Shown in pieces: positions 1-8,365 of a stretch of DNA of 64,000 bases (within the stretch, counting starts at the first letter, position 1; each line of letters begins with the position of its first letter). This DNA comes from Gibbsiella quercinecans. Its GTDB lineage: Bacteria; Pseudomonadota; Gammaproteobacteria; Enterobacterales; Enterobacteriaceae. The translations under genes were made by a program, and so were the position numbers. The notes under the pieces were generated by a model. The model did not search any database. It saw nothing but the letters and a program-made list of their open reading frames with translations, and was not told where the DNA came from. The DNA lies in assembly GCF_002291425.1 (NCBI RefSeq), contig NZ_CP014136.1:2480001-2544000 (forward strand), read 5' to 3'.

Positions 1-219
1 CGATGCCATAATCAGTACTGGATCGATAAATTGATAATTATTATTTTTGTAAAACTCGAACCACTCTGTCCGGTTAGATATTATTTCAAAATTAGCCGGG
101 TTTCGTTTATTCATTATTGCATAAGCATATTTAATATTATTATATTCGCTTAACTTCCTTTCCAAATGATTTTTTATGGAGGTGTTGATAAACTCATTAT
201 CAAAAAATGATATAGACAC
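1..219 (-). CDS. LuxR-family quorum-sensing regulator, N-terminal part (cut by window edge)
   Basis: Only the first 73 codons are in the window; the gene continues past base 1. The start is GTG at 219-217, with AAGGAG a few bases upstream. The readable protein begins MSISFFDNEF and contains YAYAIMNKRNP and WFEFYKNNNYQFIDPV. These match the autoinducer-binding domain of the EsaR/SprR/SmaR group of LuxR proteins. The ligand-pocket residues of the family are visible: the Trp and Tyr of WFEFY and the Asp-Pro of IDPV. Known for the family: it binds N-acyl homoserine lactones and, in this subgroup, often binds DNA without ligand and is released by it. The DNA-binding half and any luxI partner lie outside. 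The low-GC coding sequence differs from the GC-rich genes to the right, which suggests acquired DNA. Confidence 0.87.
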   Translation of the reverse strand, partial: MSISFFDNEFINTSIKNHLERKLSEYNNIKYAYAIMNKRNPANFEIISNRTEWFEFYKNNNYQFIDPVLIMAS

Positions 220-244
220 GTAACCATCTCCTTAAAAAAATACA

Positions 245-291
245 TTAATTATGCTAAACTATAACATACAATTATAATTTAGCATAATTAA
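245..291. repeat. 47-bp near-perfect inverted repeat in front of the luxR-type gene
   Basis: Bases 245-264 and 272-291 are inverted copies with one mismatch in 20 and a 7-base centre. The outer 14 bases (TTAATTATGCTAAA and its complement) match perfectly. It lies about 25 bases upstream of the GTG start of the luxR-type gene. Read on the minus strand, it is followed within 6 bases by a run of seven T and then the Shine-Dalgarno sequence. It could be an operator dyad, a leader hairpin or an attenuator; the sequence alone does not decide. Confidence 0.8.
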
Positions 292-692
292 AAAGTCTTT
301 AATCAAACCATCAAGTAAAACACGACTAAACAACCTTCATTGCTAATAAGCACGGATATACTAACTTATGATTACATTAGCTTTGATATATTATCACAAT
401 GAAACAAATTTTCAGTCTGTAAAAATACAAAGATGAAAACCGGGTGAAAGATATATAAAGAAATGTTCAATAATAATGTCTAGCGACACAAGTATGTGTG
501 CCAGTGCATTGATTTTTATCAATTAAATTGAAATTATTAACAATGAACATTCTATGAAGAGAAAACGATAGGCCAAGAAAATACCACTAACAGTATAGGA
601 AAATTCTAAATTGCATAGAACAAAGAAATATCTGAGTTTCATAAAAAAAACAATAACTTCCCCGACGACATTACTGACGCAAGAGAAAGAAA

Positions 693-722
693 TTGACAAA
701 TAATCTATGGTGATACGATAAT
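693..722 (+). promoter_or_regulatory. sigma70-like promoter of a candidate small RNA
   Basis: A perfect -35 TTGACA (693-698) is followed after 18 bases by GATAAT (717-722), one mismatch from TATAAT. The predicted start of transcription is about 729-731. The next signal downstream is the intrinsic terminator at 761-791, so the transcript would be about 60 nt with no reading frame. Confidence 0.55.
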
Positions 723-729
723 AATTAAA

Positions 730-791
730 CTATTTTCCCTGGTGTTGGCCAAATGGCTAGCTGATCCTGGTAACAGGATCAGTTTTTTTTT
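730..791 (+). ncRNA. candidate small RNA beside the quorum-sensing regulator
   Basis: The RNA is inferred from a promoter (693-722) and a strong intrinsic terminator (stem CTGATCCTG/CAGGATCAG, loop GTAA, then nine T) with no ORF between. The body carries a short hairpin-prone stretch, GGCCAAATGGC, before the terminator. I do not recognise it as a known enterobacterial sRNA. In Pantoea stewartii the LuxR-type EsaR controls a non-coding transcript (esaS) beside its own gene, so the position is suggestive. Homology to esaS is not claimed. Confidence 0.4.
761..791 (+). terminator. strong intrinsic terminator with no gene in front of it
   Basis: A perfect 9-bp stem (761-769 with 774-782) and a GTAA loop are followed directly by nine T. 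The other strand has no T-run after the stem, so it acts rightward. No protein gene precedes it on that strand in this window. Confidence 0.85.
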
Positions 792-852
792 GTATTTTTT
801 TGAGCACTCAGTCTCTTGTTGATAACGATAAGAGTTTTTATCAGCAAATGAT

Positions 853-872
853 AGTTGTACTAAAGTACAGTC
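853..872. promoter_or_regulatory. lux/esa-box-like operator
   Basis: AGTTGTACTAAAGTACAGTC is a near-perfect 20-bp dyad. It closely resembles the EsaR-type box (GCCTGTACTATAGTGCAGGT), sharing TGTACTA-AGT-CAG. The luxR-type gene on the same flank makes it a plausible binding site. Neither a minus-strand promoter for luxR nor a plus-strand promoter for tag could be fixed exactly, so its target is uncertain. Confidence 0.5.
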
Positions 873-1065
873 AGACACTGTACTTTCTTATATGACCGCT
901 ACGCCCTTTCTGAAAAAAATTCAGCTCTAACCCTATTGGTTACCTCTGCTGCCATTAACTGCAGCAGGGCAATCTTGAGCAATGATCTTACCCACAGACA
1001 CTTGCCAAACCGGCCGCTTCAGGCGATGATTACCTGTAAATAAACACAGTAAAAGGGCATTCAGC

Positions 1066-1638
1066 ATGACAGACAAACGCTGTGGCTGGGTAACAGCCGA
1101 TCCGTTGTATATCGATTACCACGACAATGAATGGGGCCAACCCACGCTCAGCGGCCAAGCGCTGTTTGAAATGCTATGTCTTGAGGGCCAACAGGCTGGG
1201 CTTTCCTGGATCACGGTGCTGAAAAAACGGGAAAACTATCGCCGGGCCTTCCACCAGTTCGATCCGCAGCACATTGCCGCCATGACCGAGCAAGACATAG
1301 AAGCCCTGCTGCAAAATAGCGGCATTATCCGCCACCGGGGCAAAATTGAAGCCATCATCAACAATGCCAGGGCCTATCTGGCGATGGAGGCCGCCGGCGA
1401 AGACTTTGTGGCGTTCATCTGGCAATTTGTCGATGGCAAACCCCTGCTGAACCACTGGGAAACGCTGGCCCAGGTGCCGGCAAAGACGCCGCAGTCCGAT
1501 GCCATGTCCAAAGCGCTGAAAAAACGCGGCTTCAAGTTTATCGGCTCCACCACCTGCTATGCCTTTATGCAGGCCTGCGGGCTGGTGAACGATCATCTTA
1601 CCCAATGCATCTGCCATCCGGCATCATGCCGGGCCTGA
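1066..1638 (+). CDS. tag: DNA-3-methyladenine glycosylase I
   Basis: It excises 3-methyladenine (and some 3-methylguanine) from alkylated DNA in the cytoplasm, the first step of base excision repair. The 190-residue protein is almost colinear with E. coli Tag. It has CGWV at residues 6-9 and HDNEWG from residue 19. LEGQQAGLSW follows near residue 39 and holds the catalytic Glu. The C-terminal His/Cys cluster (NDHLTQCICH) supplies the structural zinc site together with Cys6 and His19. The start agrees with E. coli Tag; its ribosome site (AAAGGG) is weak and a little distant. The downstream yiaC overlaps its last codons, as the same pair is neighbouring in E. coli. Confidence 0.96.
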   Translation: MTDKRCGWVTADPLYIDYHDNEWGQPTLSGQALFEMLCLEGQQAGLSWITVLKKRENYRRAFHQFDPQHIAAMTEQDIEALLQNSGIIRHRGKIEAIINNARAYLAMEAAGEDFVAFIWQFVDGKPLLNHWETLAQVPAKTPQSDAMSKALKKRGFKFIGSTTCYAFMQACGLVNDHLTQCICHPASCRA

Positions 1639-2084
1639 TCCGCGCCGCTTGCCGGGAAGATACAGAACGGCTGATACAACTGTGGCTGATCAGCACCATA
1701 GCGGCCCATCCGTTCGTGCCGGAAAGCTATTGGCGGCAGAGCACCTGGCTGGTGCGGGAACGCTATTTGCCGCAGGCGAAAACCTGGGTTTATTTGCACG
1801 CGGGCAGCATCGTCGGCTTTATCAGCATCCTGGAAGAGCGCTTTGTCGGTGGGTTGTTCGTAGAACAGGCCTTTTACGGCCGCCAGGTGGGCCAGGCGCT
1901 GATGCAATTTGTCCAGTGCCGCTATCGTTGGTTGAGCCTGGAAGTTTACGAAGAAAATCATCGCGCCTGCGCCTTTTATCGCAAGCAGGGGTTCCAACAG
2001 GCCGCGCGTATCTACAATGCAGAAACCCACGCCTTTACCCTGATCATGCATTGGTTTGCCGCCGCCCCCGGCCAGCAAGGCTAA
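1626..2084 (+). CDS. yiaC: GNAT-family N-acetyltransferase YiaC
   Basis: It is a GCN5-related acetyltransferase that uses acetyl-CoA; E. coli YiaC acetylates protein lysines. The sequence follows E. coli YiaC closely: LIQLWLISTIAAHPFV near the N-terminus, a V-x-x-x-G-x-G/A acetyl-CoA loop (FYGRQVGQALMQ), and LEVYEENHRACAFYRKQGF near the end, a typical GNAT motif-B region. The start chosen, MPGLIRAA at 1626, aligns with the E. coli start and overlaps the end of tag by 13 bases. A start at 1605 is also open. The overlap implies coupled translation with tag. Confidence 0.88.
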   Translation: MPGLIRAACREDTERLIQLWLISTIAAHPFVPESYWRQSTWLVRERYLPQAKTWVYLHAGSIVGFISILEERFVGGLFVEQAFYGRQVGQALMQFVQCRYRWLSLEVYEENHRACAFYRKQGFQQAARIYNAETHAFTLIMHWFAAAPGQQG

Positions 2085-2190
2085 CCGGCCCTGGGCCAGG
2101 GCGTATTTCCTGGCCCTGCTACTCCCGCCAACACCGCGCCCTGTGATACTCTCGCCTTGCCCTTTCCGTCATTTTTCAGCAGAGAATGTT

Positions 2191-3198
2191 ATGTCCCTGA
2201 AAGCGATCGCCAAGGAACTTGGCCTGTCCATAACGACCGTCAGCCGCGCGCTGAACGGCTACGATGATGTGGCGCAAAAAACGCGTCAGCGGGTGGAGAC
2301 AATGGCAAACCAGATGGGATACCGCCCGAATACGCTGGCGCGCCGTCTGAAAATGGGCAAGATCGACGCCGTTGGCCTGGTTTTCCCCTTCAATTCCCAT
2401 CCGTTCGGCAACGCCACCTTTATGGAAATGGTCGGCTGCATCAGCAATGAACTGGTGCAACACGAGATCGATCTGCTGCTGGTTGCCGATGAAGCACCGC
2501 ATTTGTCCTTTACGCGCCTGATCGAAAGTAAGCGGGTGGATGCGCTGATCGTGGCGCACACGCTGAATGACGATCCGCGCCTGCACCAGCTGCAACGCCT
2601 GAACTTCCCGTTTCTGGCGCTCGGCCGCAGCCAGTTAGAAGGCGACTACGCGTGGTTTGACTTTGACAACCACGCAGGTTGCAAAATGGCGGTGGACTAC
2701 CTGGCGCACCTTGGCCACCGCCGTATTGCCTATCTCGGGGAAAATAATCACCAATCCTTTATCAGCCAACGCCGCCAGGGCTATCTGGACGGGTTGGCGG
2801 CCAACCAACTGCCGCTGCATGAAGAATACCTGTGCCGCATTACCCCCAGCCGGCGCGCCGGCTATCTTGCCACCCAACAGTTGCTGGCGCAGGCCACGCC
2901 GCCGACGGCGATCATCACCGATTGCAACGGCCACGGCGAAGGCGCGGCGATGGCGCTGCGCGACGCTGGCCGCCTAGGGCCGGGTGGGGTTCCGCTGGTG
3001 GTCTACGACGGGCTGCCGCCGGACAGCCTGCTCGATCTGCCCGTCACAGCGATTGTGCAAGCCACGCGCGAACAGGTGGGCAAACAGATCGCCGAAATGA
3101 CGGTGGGCCTGATCCAACGCCAGCCGCTGGAGCAGCTACAGGTGCTGTGGCAACCTGTACTGAAACCCAGCCCGGACGATCTGCCGCTCGCAGTCTAG
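2191..3198 (+). CDS. rafR: LacI-family repressor of the raffinose operon
   Basis: This 335-residue LacI/GalR protein has an N-terminal helix-turn-helix (LKAIAKELGLSITTVSRAL, residues 3-21) and a hinge helix (RPNTLARRLK). A periplasmic-binding-protein-like sensor domain follows, typical in length. The start at 2191 is set by alignment of MSLKAIAKELG with the family; a longer frame upstream has no support. It lies directly before the GH36 galactosidase and RafB-type permease, and two palindromic operators occupy the gap (3239-3276). It therefore most likely represses rafA-rafB until an alpha-galactoside or its product binds. The name is by context. Confidence 0.85.
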   Translation: MSLKAIAKELGLSITTVSRALNGYDDVAQKTRQRVETMANQMGYRPNTLARRLKMGKIDAVGLVFPFNSHPFGNATFMEMVGCISNELVQHEIDLLLVADEAPHLSFTRLIESKRVDALIVAHTLNDDPRLHQLQRLNFPFLALGRSQLEGDYAWFDFDNHAGCKMAVDYLAHLGHRRIAYLGENNHQSFISQRRQGYLDGLAANQLPLHEEYLCRITPSRRAGYLATQQLLAQATPPTAIITDCNGHGEGAAMALRDAGRLGPGGVPLVVYDGLPPDSLLDLPVTAIVQATREQVGKQIAEMTVGLIQRQPLEQLQVLWQPVLKPSPDDLPLAV

Positions 3199-3238
3199 CC
3201 TTCCATAAGCATCATTTTTGCCCAGTCAGATCACAGAT

Positions 3239-3276
3239 CCGAAACGTTTCGGTTTTAATCCAAAACGTTTCGGATT
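3239..3276. promoter_or_regulatory. paired LacI-type operators of the raffinose operon
   Basis: CCGAAACGTTTCGG (3239-3252) is a perfect palindrome. A second site, CCAAAACGTTTCGG (3260-3273), is flanked by AATCC/GGATT, giving a longer near-palindrome at 3257-3276. Both have the central ACGT of LacI-family sites. The centres are 21 bp apart, two helical turns, so two dimers would sit on one DNA face. They lie about 45-80 bases before the rafA start. Confidence 0.85.
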
Positions 3277-3317
3277 ATTGATCGGAACACAAATATGGCT
3301 TATTAAGGAACCCGATC

Positions 3318-5444
3318 ATGGAAGCTACCGTTGTGCGGCTAACCAGCGCCGCTACCGACGTTATCGTGCGCTGTTCCCCGTTTGCAGAAATCCTCTACTG
3401 GGGGCCGCATCTGAGCGATTTTACAGCCCAGGACGTGCTGACCCTGGGGCGCCCGGTGCCGAATGGCCGCCTGGACGTTGACACCCCGCTGACGCTGGCG
3501 GCCGAAGCGGGCCGTGGCCTGTTTGGCGCACCCGGCGTTGAAGGCCACCGGGACGGCCTGGACTGGTCGCCGGTATTTACCACCTGCGATGTGATCCATA
3601 CCGGGCAACAACTGGAGATTCTGGCTGAAGATCGCCAGGCCGGGCTGCAGTTGCATAGCGAACTGGTGCTGGATACAGCCAGCAGCGTACTGCAAATGCG
3701 CCACACCCTGACCAACACCAAGCCGGAGCGTTACTGGCTGAACCGCCTGGCGCTAACGTTGCCGCTGCCGGAGCGCGCCGGCGAAGTGATGGCGTTCCAC
3801 GGCCGTTGGATCCGCGAATTTCAACCACACCGCATCCCGCTGGCGCACGGCGGCTACCAACAGGAAAACCGCCGCGGCCGCACCTCGCACGAATACTTCC
3901 CCGGCATGATGATCGGCACCGCCGGCTTTAGCGAGCAGCAAGGGGAAGTCTGGGGCGTGCACCTTGGCTGGAGCGGCAATCACCGCCTGCGCGCGGATGT
4001 GAAAACCGACGGCCGACGCCTGGTGCAGGCCGAAGCGCTGTATCTGCCGGGGGAAATGGCGCTGGAAGAAAATGCCAGCCTGAGCACGCCGTGGCTGTAC
4101 GCCGCCTGCTCGCAACGCGGCCTGACGGCCCTGAGCCAGCAGTTCCACCGCTATGTGCGCCAGCACATTCTGCATTTCCCCGGCAACAAGCCGCGCCCGG
4201 TGCACCTTAACACCTGGGAAGGCATCTATTTCGATCACCAGCCGGAATACATCATGCGCATGGCCAGCCAGGCCGCCGAACTGGGCGTCGAGCGCTTTAT
4301 CATTGACGATGGCTGGTTCCGCGGCCGCGATCACGATCGCGCCGCCCTGGGGGACTGGTATCTTGACGAACGCAAATACCCCGACGGCCTGGAACCGGTG
4401 ATCGGCCACGTAAAACGTCTGGGGATGGAGTTCGGCATCTGGGTGGAGCCGGAAATGATTAACCCGGATTCAGACCTGTACCGCGCCCACCCGGACTGGG
4501 TACTGGGGCTGGCGGGTTACCAACAGCCCACTGGCCGCCACCAGTACGTGCTCGATCTGTGCAACCCGCAGGTGTTTGATTACCTGCTGGCGCGCCTGGA
4601 GTGGCTGTTGAGCGCGCATGATATCGACTATGTGAAATGGGACATGAACCGCGAAATCGTACAGCCCGCGCACCTGGGCCACGCGTCGCTGACCGCACAG
4701 ACGGCGCAGTTTTACCGGCTGCTGGATACGTTGCAACAGCGTTTCCCGGCGGTGGAGTTTGAATCCTGCGCATCCGGCGGCGGCCGCATCGATTACGAAG
4801 TGCTCAAACGCAGCCACCGTTTCTGGACCTCGGACAACAACGATGCGCTGGAGCGCCAGAGCATCCAACGCGGCATGAGCTACTTTTTCCCGCCGGAAGT
4901 GATGGGCGCGCACATCGGCAACCGCCAATGCCACGCCACCGAACGCCAGCACAGCATCGGCTTTCGCGGCCTGACGGCGTTGTTCGGCCACATGGGCATT
5001 GAGCTGGATCCGGTTAAAGAAGGGGAAGACGAGCAACGGGGCTTTGCCCGCTACGTGGCGCTGCATAAAGCCTTGCGGCCGCTGCTGCACAGCGGCGACG
5101 TGGTGCGGATCGATCATCACGACAAAAACACGCTGATCAACGGCGTGATCAGCCCCACGCGCGATCGCGCGGTGATCCTGGTCAGCCAGTTGGCGATGCC
5201 GGAGTACACCCTGCCGGGCAACCTGCGCATCCCGGGGCTAAACCCACAGGCGCGCTACTGCATCAGCCTGCTGGATACCCCGGCGCTGATCCACCAGCAG
5301 CAGGGCGGCCACACCATGCGCCAACTGCCGGCCTGGATGAAACAGCCGTGTGAAGCCAGCGGTGAGTGGCTGGCGCAGGCCGGGTTGGCGCTGCCGGTGC
5401 TGGATCCGGAAAGCGCCATGCTGATTAATATCGAACAGCTTTAA
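3318..5444 (+). CDS. rafA: Alpha-galactosidase, GH36 family
   Basis: It hydrolyses terminal alpha-1,6-galactosyl bonds of raffinose, melibiose and stachyose in the cytoplasm. The 708-residue length is that of RafA/AgaA enzymes, not the shorter GH4 MelA. Visible GH36 landmarks in order are [35 protein letters not shown] with nucleophile Asp442, [11 protein letters not shown], and [10 protein letters not shown] with acid/base Asp506. There is no signal peptide. The start is preceded by TAAGGA. It is the first structural gene of the operon, with the permease 67 bases downstream and operators upstream. Confidence 0.95.
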   Translation: MEATVVRLTSAATDVIVRCSPFAEILYWGPHLSDFTAQDVLTLGRPVPNGRLDVDTPLTLAAEAGRGLFGAPGVEGHRDGLDWSPVFTTCDVIHTGQQLEILAEDRQAGLQLHSELVLDTASSVLQMRHTLTNTKPERYWLNRLALTLPLPERAGEVMAFHGRWIREFQPHRIPLAHGGYQQENRRGRTSHEYFPGMMIGTAGFSEQQGEVWGVHLGWSGNHRLRADVKTDGRRLVQAEALYLPGEMALEENASLSTPWLYAACSQRGLTALSQQFHRYVRQHILHFPGNKPRPVHLNTWEGIYFDHQPEYIMRMASQAAELGVERFIIDDGWFRGRDHDRAALGDWYLDERKYPDGLEPVIGHVKRLGMEFGIWVEPEMINPDSDLYRAHPDWVLGLAGYQQPTGRHQYVLDLCNPQVFDYLLARLEWLLSAHDIDYVKWDMNREIVQPAHLGHASLTAQTAQFYRLLDTLQQRFPAVEFESCASGGGRIDYEVLKRSHRFWTSDNNDALERQSIQRGMSYFFPPEVMGAHIGNRQCHATERQHSIGFRGLTALFGHMGIELDPVKEGEDEQRGFARYVALHKALRPLLHSGDVVRIDHHDKNTLINGVISPTRDRAVILVSQLAMPEYTLPGNLRIPGLNPQARYCISLLDTPALIHQQQGGHTMRQLPAWMKQPCEASGEWLAQAGLALPVLDPESAMLINIEQL

Positions 5445-5511
5445 TAAAGCCAGTGCGGCGGCCAGGCGCCGCCGCATGCTCATCGCCAGTAGTAGCGAAA
5501 GGACAATAGCA

Positions 5512-6783
5512 ATGAACGCCACCGTCTGTACCTACAAAAACAACCGTAACTTCTGGATCTTCGGCGCCTTCTTTTTCCTGTACTTTTTCATCATGGCCAC
5601 CTGCTTCCCGTTCTTGCCGATTTGGCTGTCGGAAGTGATTGGCCTGAATAAAACCGAAACCGGGCTGGTTTTCTCCTGCCTGTCGCTGTTTGCCATTCTG
5701 TTCCAACCGATTTTCGGCATTATTTCCGACAAACTGGGGCTGAAAAAACATCTGCTGTGGATCATTTCACTGCTGCTGCTGTTCTTTGCGCCCTTCTTCC
5801 TATTTGTCTTCGCTCCGCTGCTCAAGACCAACATTCTGCTCGGCGCGTTAAGCGGCGGGGCCTACATCGGCTTTGTGTTTTCCGGCGGCGCCGGCGCCGT
5901 AGAAGCCTATATCGAAAGGGTCAGCCGCAAAAGCGCGTTTGAATATGGCAAAGCGCGCATGTTCGGCTGCTTTGGCTGGGGGATCTGCGCCTCGACCGCC
6001 GGCGTATTGTTCAACATCAACCCGGACATTGTATTTTGGATGGGTTCGGGTGCGTCCGTCCTGCTGATGCTGTTGCTGCTGCTGGCCGATCCCAAAGAAA
6101 ACCCCACCGCCGTGGTGATGAACCAGCTCGGGGCCAACCAGCCGCAGTTCAGGATCAAAATGGCCGCCGAGCTGTTCAAAATGCCGAAAATGTGGCTGTT
6201 TATCCTGTATGTGGTGGGCGTCGCCTGCGTCTATGATGTGTTCGATCAGCAGTTCGCCAACTTCTTTAAATCATTCTTTAGCTCACCGCAGCGCGGCACC
6301 GAAGTGTTCGGTTACGTCACCACCGCCGGCGAACTGGCCAATGCGCTGATCATGTTCTGCTCGCCGTGGATCATTAACCGCATCGGGGCGAAAAATACGC
6401 TGCTGCTGGCCGGGGTGATCATGTCGATCCGCATCATCGGCTCTTCCTTTGCCACCACCGCGCTGGAGGTGGTGCTGCTGAAAATGCTGCACGCGCTGGA
6501 AGTGCCCTTCCTGCTGGTCGGGACTTTCAAATACATCACCGCTATCTTTGACACCCGGCTTTCCGCGACTATCTACCTGATCGGCTTCCAGTTTGCCAAA
6601 CAGGGCGCGGCAATCTTCCTGTCCGCCTTTGCCGGCAATATGTATGATCGGATTGGTTTTCACAGCACCTATATGATCCTCGGCGGCCTGGCGCTGGGCG
6701 TGACGTTAATCTCCGCCTTTACGCTGAGCAGCACGCCAAAAAGCCAGGCGCTGCCGGAAGGTGCGCCCAGCGCCACATCCTGA
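5512..6783 (+). CDS. rafB: Raffinose permease, LacY-type MFS sugar/proton symporter
   Basis: It imports raffinose (and related galactosides) with protons across the inner membrane. The 423-residue sequence is very similar to plasmid-borne Raf[59 protein letters not shown] and [10 protein letters not shown] are recognisable in order, with about twelve hydrophobic helices. The start at 5512 is preceded by GAAAGGA and matches RafB; an ATG 36 bases earlier is less likely. It is the last gene of the rafR-rafA-rafB set. Its stop codon is close to the next regulator. Confidence 0.94.
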   Translation: MNATVCTYKNNRNFWIFGAFFFLYFFIMATCFPFLPIWLSEVIGLNKTETGLVFSCLSLFAILFQPIFGIISDKLGLKKHLLWIISLLLLFFAPFFLFVFAPLLKTNILLGALSGGAYIGFVFSGGAGAVEAYIERVSRKSAFEYGKARMFGCFGWGICASTAGVLFNINPDIVFWMGSGASVLLMLLLLLADPKENPTAVVMNQLGANQPQFRIKMAAELFKMPKMWLFILYVVGVACVYDVFDQQFANFFKSFFSSPQRGTEVFGYVTTAGELANALIMFCSPWIINRIGAKNTLLLAGVIMSIRIIGSSFATTALEVVLLKMLHALEVPFLLVGTFKYITAIFDTRLSATIYLIGFQFAKQGAAIFLSAFAGNMYDRIGFHSTYMILGGLALGVTLISAFTLSSTPKSQALPEGAPSATS

Positions 6784-6853
6784 TAGCAGAGGCTCCCGGC
6801 GGCGCGGCGGGTGTGTTAGGCTCAGTGGCTATCTACCTCAGGAGGGATCGACC

Positions 6854-7888
6854 GTGAGCAGTGTGAAGGCATCGCGCGCCGCCGGGCGCGCTACCATCAG
6901 CGATGTGGCCAAAGCCGCCAAAACCGGCAAGACCAGCGTGTCGCGTTACCTGAACGGTGAACAGCACCTGCTGTCTGACGATCTCAAACGCCGCATCCAG
7001 CAGGCGATTACACAGCTCGACTACCGGCCAAGCCAGATGGCGCGCAGCCTAAAAGGCGGCCAGACCCGGCTGATCGGCCTGATTATCGCCGATATCACCA
7101 ACCCCTATTCGGTGGATGTGATGCGCGGCATCGAAGCCGCCTGCCGCCAGCACGGCTTCACCCTTCTGGTGTGCAACACCAACAATGAAGTCAACCAGGA
7201 GCAGCACTACCTGCAACTGCTCAGCAGCTACCGGGTCGAGGGCATCGTCGTTAACGCCGTCGGGATGCGTGAAGACGCGCTCTCGGCGTTGCATCAGTCG
7301 CAGTTGCCTATGGTGCTGATCGACCGGAAAATCCCGGATTTCACCTGCGATGTGGTGGGGCTGAACAACCATGAAGCGGCAACCCGGGCCACGGAGCACC
7401 TGTTGCAACAGGGTTTTGAAGCCATTTTGTTCCTAAGTGAACCGGTCGGCACCGTTAACACCCGCCTGGAGCGCCTGCTCGCTTTCCGCCAAACCATGGC
7501 GGAGCACCCAGCGTTGGCGGCGGAACAGGCGGAAACACCGCTGAACGACGGCCCACAGTTGGAAACGGTGCTGCGGGAATTTAATCTGCGCCATCGCGGT
7601 ATGCGCAAGGCGGTGATTTCCGCCAACGGCGCGCTGACGCTGCAAGTGGCGCGCGCCATGCGCCGCCTCGGCCTGCACTGGGGTAGCGATATCGGCCTGC
7701 TGGGCTTTGACGAACTGGAATGGGCGGAGCTGGCCGGGGTGGGGATTACTACGCTAAAGCAGCCGACCTATCAGATGGGGCATACCGCGCTGGAGCAGTT
7801 GCTGCAACGTATTCAGGGGCTGGCGTCTGCACCAGAAGAGCGGGTGTTTTCCGGTGAGCTGATTGTGCGAGGTTCAACGACCCGCTAG
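6854..7888 (+). CDS. ptxS: LacI-family repressor of 2-ketogluconate genes (PtxS type)
   Basis: The 344-residue LacI/GalR regulator has a helix-turn-helix at residues 16-35 (ATISDVAKAAKTGKTSVSRYL), a hinge (RPSQMARSLK) and a full sensor domain. I chose GTG at 6854 because AGGAGGG lies 7 bases upstream. An in-frame ATG at 6761 would overlap the end of rafB and adds a non-family N-terminus. The downstream genes encode the whole 2-ketogluconate pathway. The intergenic palindrome at 8300-8315 resembles the PtxS operator of Pseudomonas. It probably represses kguEKTD, with 2-ketogluconate as inducer. The symbol is given by context and operator similarity. Confidence 0.82.
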   Translation: MSSVKASRAAGRATISDVAKAAKTGKTSVSRYLNGEQHLLSDDLKRRIQQAITQLDYRPSQMARSLKGGQTRLIGLIIADITNPYSVDVMRGIEAACRQHGFTLLVCNTNNEVNQEQHYLQLLSSYRVEGIVVNAVGMREDALSALHQSQLPMVLIDRKIPDFTCDVVGLNNHEAATRATEHLLQQGFEAILFLSEPVGTVNTRLERLLAFRQTMAEHPALAAEQAETPLNDGPQLETVLREFNLRHRGMRKAVISANGALTLQVARAMRRLGLHWGSDIGLLGFDELEWAELAGVGITTLKQPTYQMGHTALEQLLQRIQGLASAPEERVFSGELIVRGSTTR

Positions 7889-7895
7889 GTTTTTT

Positions 7896-8183
7896 CCCTC
7901 ACCCCAACCCTCTCCCACAGGGAGAGGGAGCCGCCCGTGCAATAATGGAAGCTCAGTATTCCGCTTATCAAATGATTTAAAAATAGCGCTACAACAAGGG
8001 TAACAATACCGGGTTTCCTCTCTCCCACAGGGAGAGGGAGCCGCTCGTGCAATAGTGGAAGCTCAGCATTCCGCTTATCAAATGATTTAAAAATATCGCT
8101 ACAACAAGGGGTTGGCACGGCACTAGTCTTGATAAGAACTCCGGTTTTCCCCCTCTCCCTCTGGGAGAGGGCTGGGGTGAGGG
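7896..8183. repeat. REPIN-like repeat cluster, locus 1
   Basis: The cluster begins with CCCTCACCCCAACCCTCTCC and ends with the inverted equivalent GAGAGGGCTGGGGTGAGGG. Inside are two direct copies of about 91 bp beginning CTCTCCCACAGGGAGAGGG (7910 and 8020), offset by 110 bp and nearly identical through CTACAACAAGGG. Each carries a GGGAGAGG-type palindrome. A matching cluster lies at 50305-50529. There is no ORF inside. Such palindromic clusters are non-autonomous elements mobilised by REP-associated transposases elsewhere in a genome. Confidence 0.8.
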
Positions 8184-8299
8184 TGCCGAGTGGGGAAACA
8201 TCCGGCCTGCACACGCCAGCTTTTACCCGCTTAAACTCCGACTATTTTTTGTTCACCGTTCGTGATTTCGATCATACTTTTACACTCTGTCGCTTTCGC

Positions 8300-8315
8300 A
8301 TGGAACCGGTTCCAT
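8300..8315. promoter_or_regulatory. Palindromic operator before kguE (PtxS-like)
   Basis: ATGGAACCGGTTCCAT is a perfect 16-bp palindrome 50 bases before the kguE start. The PtxS operator known from Pseudomonas is TGAAACCGGTTTCA, differing at one symmetric pair. It is the evident binding site for the LacI-type regulator just upstream. Confidence 0.8.
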
Positions 8316-8365
8316 CTAACGTATTTATAACAGCAATAAAAAACGCAGCCGATTCAGGAGCGGGT

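Larger units (their letters stand above)
292..1065. other. AT-rich intergenic stretch between luxR-type gene and tag
   Basis: No credible protein-coding frame is present: the only ATG-started frames I could follow here run a handful of codons. What it does hold is listed separately: a sigma70-like promoter (693-722), an intrinsic terminator (761-791) and a lux-box-like dyad (853-872). A second small dyad lies at 862-886 (AAAGTACAG, 7-base spacer, CTGTACTTT) and shares a half with the lux-box. A weaker dyad, ACACA-AGTA-TGTGT, lies at 486-499. Base composition is far more AT-rich than the tag gene that follows. Confidence 0.6.

Noticed and set aside
1605-1625. Earlier yiaC start at 1605
   Set aside because: It would add seven residues not seen in the family; ATG 1626 aligns with E. 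coli YiaC, although no strong ribosome site decides it.
6761-6853. N-terminal extension of ptxS from ATG 6761
   Set aside because: It overlaps the end of rafB, is unlike LacI proteins, and a perfect ribosome site precedes GTG 6854.
7896-8183. Possible CRISPR array from regularly spaced repeats
   Set aside because: Only two or three units, the spacers in this locus are themselves repeated, period of 110 bp is too long, and there are no cas genes.
7885-8214. Short ORFs within the repeat cluster
   Set aside because: They merely translate the palindromic repeats (LSLWERG-type peptides), with no ribosome site.
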